Assembly (NCBI RefSeq): GCF_012273895.1 | Contig: NC_052119.1 | Coordinates: forward strand, 3,782,001-3,846,000 | Direction: 5' to 3' | From: Zerene cesonia | Taxonomy: Eukaryota > Arthropoda > Insecta > Lepidoptera > Pieridae | DNA: 64,000 bases | In this document: piece by piece, positions 11,783 through 21,424 of the stretch | How positions within the stretch are numbered: position 1 is the first letter of the stretch | How the letters are laid out: each line of letters starts with the position of its first letter | The notes under the pieces: model-generated | The model's database searches: none | Seen by the model: only the letters and a program-made list of their open reading frames with translations | Told to the model about the DNA's origin: nothing | Translations under genes and position numbers: made by a program

Positions 11783-12782
11783 NNNNNNNNNNNNNNNNNN
11801 NNNNNNNNNNNNNNNNNNNNNNNNNNNNNNNNNNNNNNNNNNNNNNNNNNNNNNNNNNNNNNNNNNNNNNNNNNNNNNNNNNNNNNNNNNNNNNNNNNNN
11901 NNNNNNNNNNNNNNNNNNNNNNNNNNNNNNNNNNNNNNNNNNNNNNNNNNNNNNNNNNNNNNNNNNNNNNNNNNNNNNNNNNNNNNNNNNNNNNNNNNNN
12001 NNNNNNNNNNNNNNNNNNNNNNNNNNNNNNNNNNNNNNNNNNNNNNNNNNNNNNNNNNNNNNNNNNNNNNNNNNNNNNNNNNNNNNNNNNNNNNNNNNNN
12101 NNNNNNNNNNNNNNNNNNNNNNNNNNNNNNNNNNNNNNNNNNNNNNNNNNNNNNNNNNNNNNNNNNNNNNNNNNNNNNNNNNNNNNNNNNNNNNNNNNNN
12201 NNNNNNNNNNNNNNNNNNNNNNNNNNNNNNNNNNNNNNNNNNNNNNNNNNNNNNNNNNNNNNNNNNNNNNNNNNNNNNNNNNNNNNNNNNNNNNNNNNNN
12301 NNNNNNNNNNNNNNNNNNNNNNNNNNNNNNNNNNNNNNNNNNNNNNNNNNNNNNNNNNNNNNNNNNNNNNNNNNNNNNNNNNNNNNNNNNNNNNNNNNNN
12401 NNNNNNNNNNNNNNNNNNNNNNNNNNNNNNNNNNNNNNNNNNNNNNNNNNNNNNNNNNNNNNNNNNNNNNNNNNNNNNNNNNNNNNNNNNNNNNNNNNNN
12501 NNNNNNNNNNNNNNNNNNNNNNNNNNNNNNNNNNNNNNNNNNNNNNNNNNNNNNNNNNNNNNNNNNNNNNNNNNNNNNNNNNNNNNNNNNNNNNNNNNNN
12601 NNNNNNNNNNNNNNNNNNNNNNNNNNNNNNNNNNNNNNNNNNNNNNNNNNNNNNNNNNNNNNNNNNNNNNNNNNNNNNNNNNNNNNNNNNNNNNNNNNNN
12701 NNNNNNNNNNNNNNNNNNNNNNNNNNNNNNNNNNNNNNNNNNNNNNNNNNNNNNNNNNNNNNNNNNNNNNNNNNNNNNNNNN
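11783..12782. other. Assembly gap (exactly 1000 N)
   Basis: A run of exactly 1000 N, the same length as the second gap, so it is a placeholder and not a measured size. Open frames that cross it are artefacts. Confidence 0.99.
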
Positions 12783-13504
12783 GACAGATTCGAAATTCAA
12801 ATGTAATATTTTTTTATAATTAAGTGTAACAGTATTTATGGCCAGACTAAGTATTTATTCTGTCATTTGCTCTTGGAGGGCATGAATGAATAATGTTTAA
12901 ACTTTGTTTAAACCAAAATAATATAAACAGTATAATAAGTCACAAACATCTAACACAGTAACATACAAGGCGAATATTGTCTAAATTTAAAGACATCACT
13001 TTATCAAATAATATTTTGTGATACTATGCTTTAAAAATCTTAATATGAAATTCGATACATACATAAATATACAGTCTATTCACTGTAATTAAAAAAAAAC
13101 TACGAAATAAACAATGCCTAAAATGCTTAATAAATGCCAATAGAGAACAAACCAATAATCCCCATTTGCATTCGATACAGCGGTGGTATAGTCGCCGTCG
13201 CATCCTCTTCACACCACGCAACACACTTTCAGTTAATAGTTTTAAACAAACATTCTTATTACGACGCCTGAATGATCGTTATCGCTAGTAAAAAATATCA
13301 TTAAACACATCTATCTCTACGAGCGAGGTGATAATTTCACTAATAACACACCCGGGTGTTACTCGTCATAGTTCTTTCACTTTAAGTATTTAAATATACT
13401 TGTTTGCGGGTCAATGATTGTAGAGTTTTTATGTTGTACGCATGAGGATAATGAATGCATGACTTTCGTCATAGTTATGATTTAATATATATAAATTACG
13501 TGTA

Positions 13505-13600
13505 CCTTTGTCCGCAATGGTGTCTTAAACTACTCAACCGTTTTTAATCAAATTTGCACAACATATGCAGTTTGATACAACTTAATAGGTAGTTTATAAC
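13505..13600 (-). repeat. Possible remnant of a dispersed repeat
   Basis: AAACTACTCAACCGTTTTTAAT and CAAATTTGCACAACATATGC resemble the 'open-face' segment (ACTACT..ACCGAT..AATTTGG) found in several lepidopteran Helitron and SINE families. No termini are visible, so the assignment and strand are uncertain. Confidence 0.3.
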
Positions 13601-13992
13601 AGACTGTTTGTATGTAACTGACTTATTTGAACTCGATTTTGACCCATTTTAAAGTGAGCTTTTTAGTTTATTGAAACTATATTGGATTATTATGTAATGT
13701 CTACAATACAATACAATTTAGTTCACACTACTCGACCAAGGCTGTTACAGACTGCTAGATGTTCTATTTTATCGTATCGCGCTGGTCGTCGTACATTAAT
13801 TATATGCTGCTATTTTAAAGTCTGCGACGATATTGATTATATTATGAGATAAATTTGTTGTCTATAACAGTGGAAAAGACATTACTTTGAATTCCAGTAA
13901 AAAAAAGTCAGTCTGACAACGGTTCAACGTTAACTCATTTTCAACATCGAAAACTAAACTCTTCACCTCACACTCTAATGTATTTATACATA

Positions 13993-14115
13993 AATAAGCT
14001 GTTGCCAGCAGCGTCGCCCGCGCGGTCTTAAAATATTGCCCGATACGTCCAGTGATTTAGGCTGTGCGTTGATAGATCACTATGTCAGTCAGTCACCTTT
14101 GAGTTATATATTAGG
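13993..14115 (-). repeat. Remnant of a second Helitron-like or SINE-like family
   Basis: GCTGTTGCCAGCAGCGTCGC and CCGCGCGGTC are followed by GGCTGTGCGTTGATAGATCA and CTATGTCAGTCAGTCACCTT. This is a recognisable lepidopteran dispersed repeat that is distinct from the CCCCGCGGTTTCACCCGCG family. It has no clean ends here. Confidence 0.5.
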
Positions 14116-14628
14116 ATGTCATATTACGGGCTTAAATCGTATTATTTTAATTTACAAAAGGCCGCACGTTGTTATAAATAATTGTGATTAAATCGGTCGC
14201 TCATTACTTGGTAAGCTTTAATCAATTTCGCGACGAACTTTCGAAGAGGTACAAAAGAAAGTACAGTCGTGTAAAAAAGAGAATTGCGTTACAGTGTCGC
14301 CTGCGGCGCTTGAGGCAGCCGTATGTAAGCACTTGTCGATAAAGTAGGGCTGTGATGTGGTCGATACTTTTAATGACTTTATTGTCGTGTTAATATGGCT
14401 CTAATAATGGTTCTATATACATCGAATCGTCAAATGTGTTGCTAAGTGTTAAACTCGAGAACAGCTCGTTTTCGTGAAGGCACAAGGTATTTTCTTATGA
14501 GAGAAAAAACAAACCCGAATGAAACTGAGGCGTACCGCTAGTTTTCTATAAAATAATTCTATATCTTAGTAATTAGGAATCGAATAAAACGTATAAGTAG
14601 AGGTTTGTGATAATAACAAAGCGTTTTT

Positions 14629-14755
14629 TTAACTGACTTCAAACAAAGGATGAGACTCTTAATTCGACTGTATTTGTACCTTTTGTCTGGGTGAACTGAT
14701 GATTTGATGATTCTTTTTCATTTGAAAGCTGGTGCTCATGTTAATTTGGTCTAGT
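14629..14755 (+). repeat. AACYGACTTC-type dispersed repeat
   Basis: AACTGACTTCAAACAAAGGA, then ATTCGACTGTATTTGTACC, GGTGAACTGATGATTTGATG and TCATTTGAAAGCTGGTGCTC match a common lepidopteran repeat. A related, differently decayed copy sits at 31663. No coding sequence. Confidence 0.55.
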
Positions 14756-15817
14756 TGTGACAATATTGAGGCGTTTAAAAAATGATATCGTTTCACAATA
14801 CATTGTATTTCTTAAGGCAAGAGTAATTTAAATCAACGTACAACGGCGCTTAGCGTTCTCTCACACAGTTCTCAGGGGATCTCAAAAGATTTTCGCGTCA
14901 CTGTTGGATGCGATTGCACAAACATCGAAATCCTTAGCATTATTCACTCCCTGTAGCAATTACGTCGCGATGAGCGTCACGTTTACTTTTCGTACAGACA
15001 TGAAAGACGCCGCTGTAGGACACGAACGCGCCAAATTTTCTCCCCGACTGTACACCGCTGATTATTGTTATTATTCTGACAGAAGCCGGTGAAATCATTA
15101 CAATGTGTCAAGCAAATTGTGGGGTATGCTTCGGTTGTGGACCTAGCGGATTATTACGGTAACTATTTAATAAGTACATTCCGGTGGAGAAGTGGAATTT
15201 AATTGATTTTAGTTGGATATGTTGGTTTCTAGGTGATGAGTAAATCTAAGTTTAAATTTTACATGGTATATACAGAAGTATGTAGTGCACACATTTGTTT
15301 TTTTTATTGTATTTATTAACTGCATTTTACAATTGAATGAAAATACGTTTTCTGTTAATTAATTATTGATCGTCTATTTTAATTTATGTACATAGGTACG
15401 TCTGGTTGATTGGAAGATATCGCTATAGTGATAAGATTGCAAATTATAGAATTTATTCTTAGGATTAATTGTAACCTCAAAAACCAATAATGAACATTAT
15501 TGCTACAGGAAAGAAAATAGATTGTATTATATTTTTATATCAATATCTACGACACGAGATGACATTTTCATTACTTTTAAAAAATAAGGTGTATGACCTG
15601 TAAACGAGTGAACTATTGCCGAATTCTCTAAGATTTTTCCCAAAGCATATAGAATTCTTATTCGAGGTCAGAGTTATTTAGAAAATTTTTGCTATGCAAA
15701 ATTTCATCCAGCTAAAGATTTTATACAATTTCGCGATATCATCATGTTCATTGATGAAAATAAATTAATCATAAAGAATGATGACAGTCATTTTTATGAG
15801 TGGGCTAACATTAATTC

Positions 15818-15842
15818 GGTTCCTTTATCATTACAGGTAAGC
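15818..15842 (+). other. Possible recursive (ratchet) splice site
   Basis: TCGGTTCCTTTATCATTACAG is joined directly to GTAAGC. The CAG/GTAAG juxtaposition at 15836/15837 combines a 3' splice site preceded by a modest pyrimidine tract with a near-consensus 5' splice site. That is the form of zero-length exons used to remove very long introns in insects. It would make sense only if this window lies in an intron transcribed on the plus strand, which is not shown. Confidence 0.3.
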
Positions 15843-16197
15843 GTTGCGTCGAGTAGCGGTAAGCAAAAATTTTTCGCTTCAATCAAATAATCAATACGTG
15901 TAACTTGTTTGTAAAAGTCATTAATATGCTACGGAGTGTAATCGAAACTTTAGAACGTATACACGGTGGAGCTGGCAGCTAATTCTTAAAAAAAAAAACG
16001 ATTTGAATTTTTGAATTTGGAATGTTTTTTTTTTTATAAACGATGTAGTAAACCAGCATTTGGCTTTATGTTGACATGTTGCAATTATGAAATGGAAGAG
16101 TTAGGTTAGAAAATATTGTATGTTGTTGAGATATGAAACTGGTTATAGATTTAATTAATAACTTTGATGGTTCTGAAAATTGTTAATGTAGTAAATA

Positions 16198-17797
16198 CAG
16201 TGCCCGCTACTTGAATAGCCTCACCCTATTTTTTATGAGTATTATAATTACACGTGATAATTTGTATTAATAAATATCAAATTTAAATTGTACGCCGTGA
16301 CGTTTATCGAACGACACATAAACAAGTCGGAATTTGTCTAAGCGCTGTTTGTCTGTCTTTGTTGGAAACAAAAGAACTAATGCGTGCCGTCCACATGAAT
16401 AGCCTCAGTTTAATATAATCGTTCAACCCGTTCATTTAAGTTTCGCTTTTAAATATATTTTATTAAGATTGGATAATACAGACAATATTCTATATAGACA
16501 ATATTCTATTGTGTACCTGCAGTTACGTGATAAAAAAAGAATTATTGTAACTATGGGACGTGGTTAAAAACTTACGAGTTTAGAAATTGAAAAAGTGAAT
16601 TTTTATTTAACTTAAAATTTATCTCATCGTGAGATAGCTAAAAAAATTGGTCGCAGTCCAAAGGTAATTAATAATTATGCAGAAAATTAGGAAAACTATG
16701 GCCACCGGTATAAAGGACGCACAAAATTTGCAACTAAGGATCGTGAACGTCGTCTTATTTTACGCTCTGCTTCAAATTCTAGTCAGACCGCCAGGCAAAT
16801 AGCTAGTAAAATAAATACTAGGGCATCTCTTTCTACAGTTCGACGGATTATTAGAACCTTACCTTACCTCAAACGAAAAACAATTATGAGCAAACCTCCT
16901 TTGAAAAAACATCAAGTGGCGGCTCGACAGTCATTTGCTAAAAAGTACATGTGCTGGAAAACTGAGTGGAAAAATGTGATTTTTAGTGACGAGAAAAAGT
17001 TTAATTTAGATGGACCAGATGGATTTAAATATTATTTTCACGACCTAAAGAAAGAACCAAGAGTACTATCACGTCATCACTCAACTGTCGGCTCGGTGAT
17101 GGTTTGGGGGGCAATTTCTTATTATGGTACTGTTAATTTAATTATGTTAGACGGAAGACAAAATGCTGAAAAGTATTTAAATTTATTAAAACAAACAAAA
17201 AGCAAGATCAATAAAGTAATGGGTAGAAAAAAAAATTTTTGAGCATGATAATGCTCCCACACACACGTCAGCCATAGTTACGAAGTGGTTTGAAGAAAAC
17301 CAGACCGAAGTTCTAGATTGGCCATCCTTGTCCCCTGATCTCAACATCATAGAAAATGCCTGGGGTTGGTTGTCTCGGCAAGTTTATAACGACGGAAAAC
17401 AGTATGGTAATAAAGAAGAACTGATACAAGCTATTTACACTGCTTGGAATTCTGTGGACATTAATTACATACATTCTTTATATAAATCGCTGCCTAATCG
17501 TATTTACGAACTAATAAGGTCTAATGGAAAATATACCAAATACTAAACTAACGAGTTTTAATAATTAAACAATATCTTTTTGCATGTGAGGCTATTCAAG
17601 TGGAAGGGGCAATTATTTGTTTGACGTTGTTTCTTAAAACTTGAACGTTTTTCTGATTAGATAATAATAAAAAATTTATTTGCTATTACAAGGCTTCCTG
17701 TTTTATTTAATATACGATGCTTGATGTATATCTCCTTTTTATATTACTATGTGAAATATCAATTTTGACGATGAGGCTATTCATGTGGCTGGCACTG
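16198..17797 (+). mobile_element. Tc1-like DNA transposon with IR/DR ends (inactive)
   Basis: A 1600-bp element is flanked by TA on both sides (16196-16197 and 17798-17799). The outer inverted repeats begin CAGTGCC and contain TGAATAGCCTCA. A second copy of the same motif lies inside each end, at about 16384-16410 and 17585-17609, so four repeats surround the transposase. The spacing between outer and inner repeats is almost the same on both sides (about 185 bp), and the sequence between them is not itself an inverted repeat. This matches the IR/DR arrangement known from some Tc1-family elements, where each repeat is a transposase binding site. Complete ends with a broken gene indicate a once-active, now dead copy. 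Confidence 0.9.
16553..17546 (+). pseudogene. Tc1-family transposase, DD34E, disrupted
   Basis: One frame from an ATG at 16553 encodes a Tc1-like transposase of about 330 residues, near the usual length. The N-terminal part has a helix-turn-helix segment (LSHREIAKKIGRSPKVI) and a GRPR-like KGRTKF motif. The catalytic domain shows VIFSDEKKFN (first Asp), VMVWGAIS, HDNAPTHT (second Asp) and SPDLNIIENAWG (Glu), with 34 residues between the second Asp and the Glu. Three in-frame stops interrupt it (16565 TAA, 16613 TAA, 16688 TAG). One extra base in the A9 run near 17230 shifts the frame just before the second Asp. It would cut and paste the element at TA sites if intact; this copy cannot. The region after 16691 is otherwise well preserved, which suggests fairly recent inactivation. 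Confidence 0.92.
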
Positions 17798-17931
17798 TAT
17801 AATAAGAATCAAGGTGTTCAATAAAATTTATATATCATAGATATATACCGTATTCTGAGTGGTTTCATAGAATGTTGGAGGTTATAGCAAGAAAAATTAA
17901 TTACTTACGCACATTGTAAATACAGTGTGAA

Positions 17932-18320
17932 CGTGTGGTAGGAGCGAAGCCGCGGTATACATATATATGCAGAGCTTAGCTTTCCGCCTGCGGCTTCGTT
18001 CGTGTGGACTACAGAATTTTTATTTTCATGGCTTTTTCGAAGAACATATAAATATAGCTATTTATTAAGAAAAAAAAACTATTTAATTTAAAAAGATCTA
18101 TACAATTACACACCTCTTTTTATCATATTCGCCAATTTATTTTTTATTCCCCTCAAAATACTTTCAGGCCCTCCATGTATGTAGTATGGAGAGCCAACCC
18201 TATTTTTTTATTAAAATGAAGCCTATAAGTTAAATCTAATATTTGTACCATCATACAAAATTTGCCGAAATTTGCCCAGCGATTTTCACTTGATTGCAAA
18301 TAAAAACAGGAAACATTTTG
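17932..18320 (-). repeat. Remnants of a GCGGCTTCG-type Helitron family
   Basis: AGCTTTCCGCCTGCGGCTTC then GTTCGTGTGGAC at 17975-18013 matches the end of a second lepidopteran Helitron-like family (compare the plus-strand ends near 34025 and 36930). Downstream, TTTGCCGAAATTTGCCCAGC and GATTTTCACTTG fit its body. Just upstream, GAGCGAAGCCGCGG at 17943 is a fragment of the same end in the opposite orientation, so two ends face each other across about 30 bp. Confidence 0.5.
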
Positions 18321-18349
18321 CTATCCATTGTTTTGGGGTTTATAAAAAT

Positions 18350-18570
18350 CTAGCTGCTCCCCGCGGTTTCACCCGCATACCGTATACCGTAGGAATATCG
18401 GGATAAAAAGTTGCCATTGCCTTTATGTTATTCCAGTTGTCCAGCTGTCTACGTACCAAATTTCATTGCAATCGGTTCAGTAGTTTTTGCGTGAAAGAGC
18501 AACAAACACACACACACATCCTTACAAACTTTCGCATTTATAATATTAGTAGGAAGTAGGACTAGTAGGA
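18350..18570 (-). mobile_element. Helitron with reiterated 5' terminus
   Basis: Starts CTAGCTGCTCCCCGCGG after ATAAAAAT; the flanking base is T here, not the usual A. The hairpin is nearly complete (CGCGG/CCGC, last pair lost). The right end reads TATTAGTAGG, AAGTAGG, ACTAGTAGGA, T, so the terminal TCCTACT motif occurs three times. The body is otherwise close to the other copies, including an (AC)n tract. Confidence 0.85.
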
Positions 18571-18689
18571 TTCATATTTTATAGAGTTCAAGGTCACTTT
18601 TAAAAAACATTTAATATAGAGAAATGGTCTGGTTACTGCTTTATTATAATAAATGTAGATTATTGTGCGTTTGACGTATGGTCATGGTG

Positions 18690-18792
18690 CACGTGGGCTT
18701 ATACAAAGCTTTGCATACTGCTGGTTCGTTAACTGCGCGGGCGCATGCGCAATTTATCGACGCAGCAACGGTCTCCGACAAAGTTATCGATA
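18690..18792. promoter_or_regulatory. Promoter-like cluster: E-box, NRF1/ewg and DREF motifs
   Basis: Within about 100 bp there is an E-box CACGTG (18690-18695), the palindrome GCGCATGCGC (18741-18750; core of the NRF1 site, bound in flies by Erect wing), and TTATCGATAA (18784-18793), which contains the DREF element TATCGATA. NRF1-type and DREF sites are typical of insect housekeeping promoters. No TATA box, exon or transcript start is visible nearby, so this is motif reading only. Confidence 0.35.
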
Positions 18793-20660
18793 AAATAATA
18801 TAAGAGTATTGCACTTCACTATACAAAAGTTGTTAGGACTAATACGTTACTAAATTGTATTGATTTTGTATTAGAATATGGATTTATATCAAAGTTTATT
18901 GAGTTTATAATTTGTGATATTTAAAGGCACATTGCTTATTTAGTTAATAAATATGGACGATAATGAACGATAGATGTCTTTTATGAACTTTTAACTCGTA
19001 ATAATTTTGTTCTTTCTAAAATAAATTCAAACTTAAATCCAGCAGATTGCATTTGCTTTCATTCATTTGGCTTTACAAATATTTTCAACTATACAACCTA
19101 CTTTTATATAATAAACCGCAGTTATTTTTTTTCTCGCGTAAAATTTAAATTGATCGCTTATTCAAATATTCTCTTTTATAATGTAAGCATATTTAGTAAA
19201 AGGCAATTAAAATCCATTAAGATGAGAAGTAAATTTCTTCATGCTTCTTCAATATTATTTTTACAAAAATTTGGTATTGGATGAAATTTTGAATGAAAAT
19301 TTTAAATGTAGAATGTGGATTGGCGCGAACTTCAGTTTTGAAATTCCCAAAATGTCATTGCGTTTATCAGAAGCATGTTAACGCATAGCTTCCCGATCGC
19401 GAACGATACGGAGTACAATTAAAACGTTATCAGCACCTAGCACTACCGCAGATAGTGTATGCAAATAGAATTATTCTCTCCACGGGTCGGCACGCTTCAG
19501 CATCTTAGTTCGCAAAGGTGCCGCTAGATAACGCCACTGCGATTAGATGCGGGCAAATTTACAGCGCCGGTGTGGTATCGCGGACAATAAATTAGAAATT
19601 CGTTAGATAGAGACGTAGTGCCAATTATTCGTTTGGTGCGGGATTCTTTGATCGCTATGATTTAGTTGCGCGCGGTGGAATTCAGGAATTGTTGATCGGA
19701 GATGCGCTGGCTGTGGTGCTATCGATTGCTGTTGGTAATGAACTGTAGTTTCCTATTGAATAGTGAAGATTTGGCCCTAATGTACAAGGCAGTGCCAAAT
19801 AGATGCCACGCATATTATTAATTACTAAATAGAAATCTAAGATATTTTAGTTCATTACCTTATGCTAAAATATATATCTATGTTAGTATGTTACGTATAT
19901 ATAATATGAGTGTGATCAGAAATATTTATATAGATAAATCTGGTAACTATAACGCCTGTCTATTAAACTTTAGACTCTTCTTCTTGACTTTTCAATCATT
20001 TTTACTTTTTATTTATATTACTGCATTCCAATTTGGGATATACTAAAGCACTTGTAACCTTTTTTTTGCAATTATATCAAATATTTTTTCTAATTTAAAA
20101 CGAGCAGTGTCGATACGTATGTATGATAGACAGATATGATAAGAAGTTTCAATCATGCATAAAAAATAGGACCCAAACATATCTCTCTCTATCATAATAA
20201 AAACGCTGTATAAACTGTTCTTGAATACCTTGTTTGTGTCTCAAAAATAGCAACTATCTTATATATTCAGCAATTACCGTTTCTATCATAAAATACGCGT
20301 GTTATTGGTTTGTTTGTGCATAAAGTATTTCAAATGAAATTATCGAGGGCACATCATTTATCAATGTAATTAAATAAATATCCACGACACCTACTGCTTT
20401 TTGCTATTGCATTATTACCCTTAATTGATGTCACCAATGCGAATCGAGTGGGAATAACAAAAAATGCGACGATATATCGAATATTCCTCTCGATACTTTA
20501 GGAATTACGGAGCTATTTGGTGCCTTTGAAAACACATTAAAATAGTTCATTAAAGGTTGTTCTATGTAAGTACGTAATGAGTAATTGTTGTTTAAAACTC
20601 GATTGGAAAAACAGTATTGATATGTTAGAAAAGGAGGATTATATGCGTATTACAGATTTA

Positions 20661-20686
20661 TTTATTTATTTATTTATTAGCAAGGA
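20661..20686. repeat. (TTTA)n microsatellite
   Basis: About six TTTA units, followed by TTAGCAAGGACAAATATT. In Lepidoptera such tracts often mark a retroposon end, but no body can be recognised here. Confidence 0.8.
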
Positions 20687-21361
20687 CAAATATTAAATTC
20701 ACAATGATGCTCTGCCTTCTGAACAAGGTTATTACCTGTATCTTAGAAGACAGTGACTTCCCTTAAATTCAAATACATAATATTTGTAATTTCATTTTAC
20801 AATTTATGTTTAAAAGTAACATTGTACTCTATAAAGTTGGTTCCTAATACATTTTAAACTAAAAAAAAAATATTAGTTTTATTCGCTACTCTTATTTCTT
20901 ACATGTATATTTTGTATGTGTGAAACATAATTCCTGTGTAAATGTTTCGTCGTGTTGTGTTGATTTTGCTAAGTAGGGCTAATGTGAGGATCGTCATTAA
21001 AGGAAACTGTATACTTATGTTATGTCCAAAGTATCATTTAGATATTAATTAAAGTTATTGTTGTAATTAATAGTCAAAGCCTGGTAAGATTATTTCTTGT
21101 GCACCTGGGTATTAAGATGCATGAATAAGTCATGAATATCGACAAATAGTTCAGATAAAGGCCACTCGCTCATAATACTGCATTCGATTGGTTATCTCGA
21201 TACCAACAAAAAAGATATGACTCATAGCTTACAAACATTTAAATTTCGAAACGTAATTTTGTAACACGCGAGCGAGTATCGTCATAGCTTATCCAAATAC
21301 AGATGCCAAATGGCAATTAGAACGGCACGAGATGTCAAAAATGCTTCCATTTTCAAATTGA

Positions 21362-21424
21362 GCGGGAAAGATAGCGCGGGAAAGCGTGTCGTTTGACGTG
21401 TGAACGGTTTGGCTTTGGCGCGAA
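21362..21424. promoter_or_regulatory. Cluster of three E2F-type sites in a GC-rich island
   Basis: GCGGGAAA occurs at 21362-21369 and 21376-21383, and TTTGGCGCGAA at 21414-21424; all three fit the E2F consensus TTTSSCGC or its complement. They sit at the start of a GC-rich patch (about 21360-21530) that is unusual in this AT-rich window. E2F drives S-phase genes. No first exon was found next to it, so target and function are unknown. Confidence 0.4.

Larger units (their letters stand above)
12783..16197. other. Spacer with degraded repeats
   Basis: No gene is supported. Repeat remnants at 13505, 13993 and 14629 and a possible recursive splice site at 15836 are listed separately. A CpG-richer part at about 14835-15135 (TTTTCGCGTCACTG, TACGTCGCGATGAGCGTCACG) is unique sequence that could be regulatory. 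An open frame at 14904-15092 inside it does not look like protein. Confidence 0.4.

Noticed and set aside
11709..12823. Long open frames across the first N run
   Set aside because: They exist only because N codons are not stops; the readable part is a (TA)n tract.
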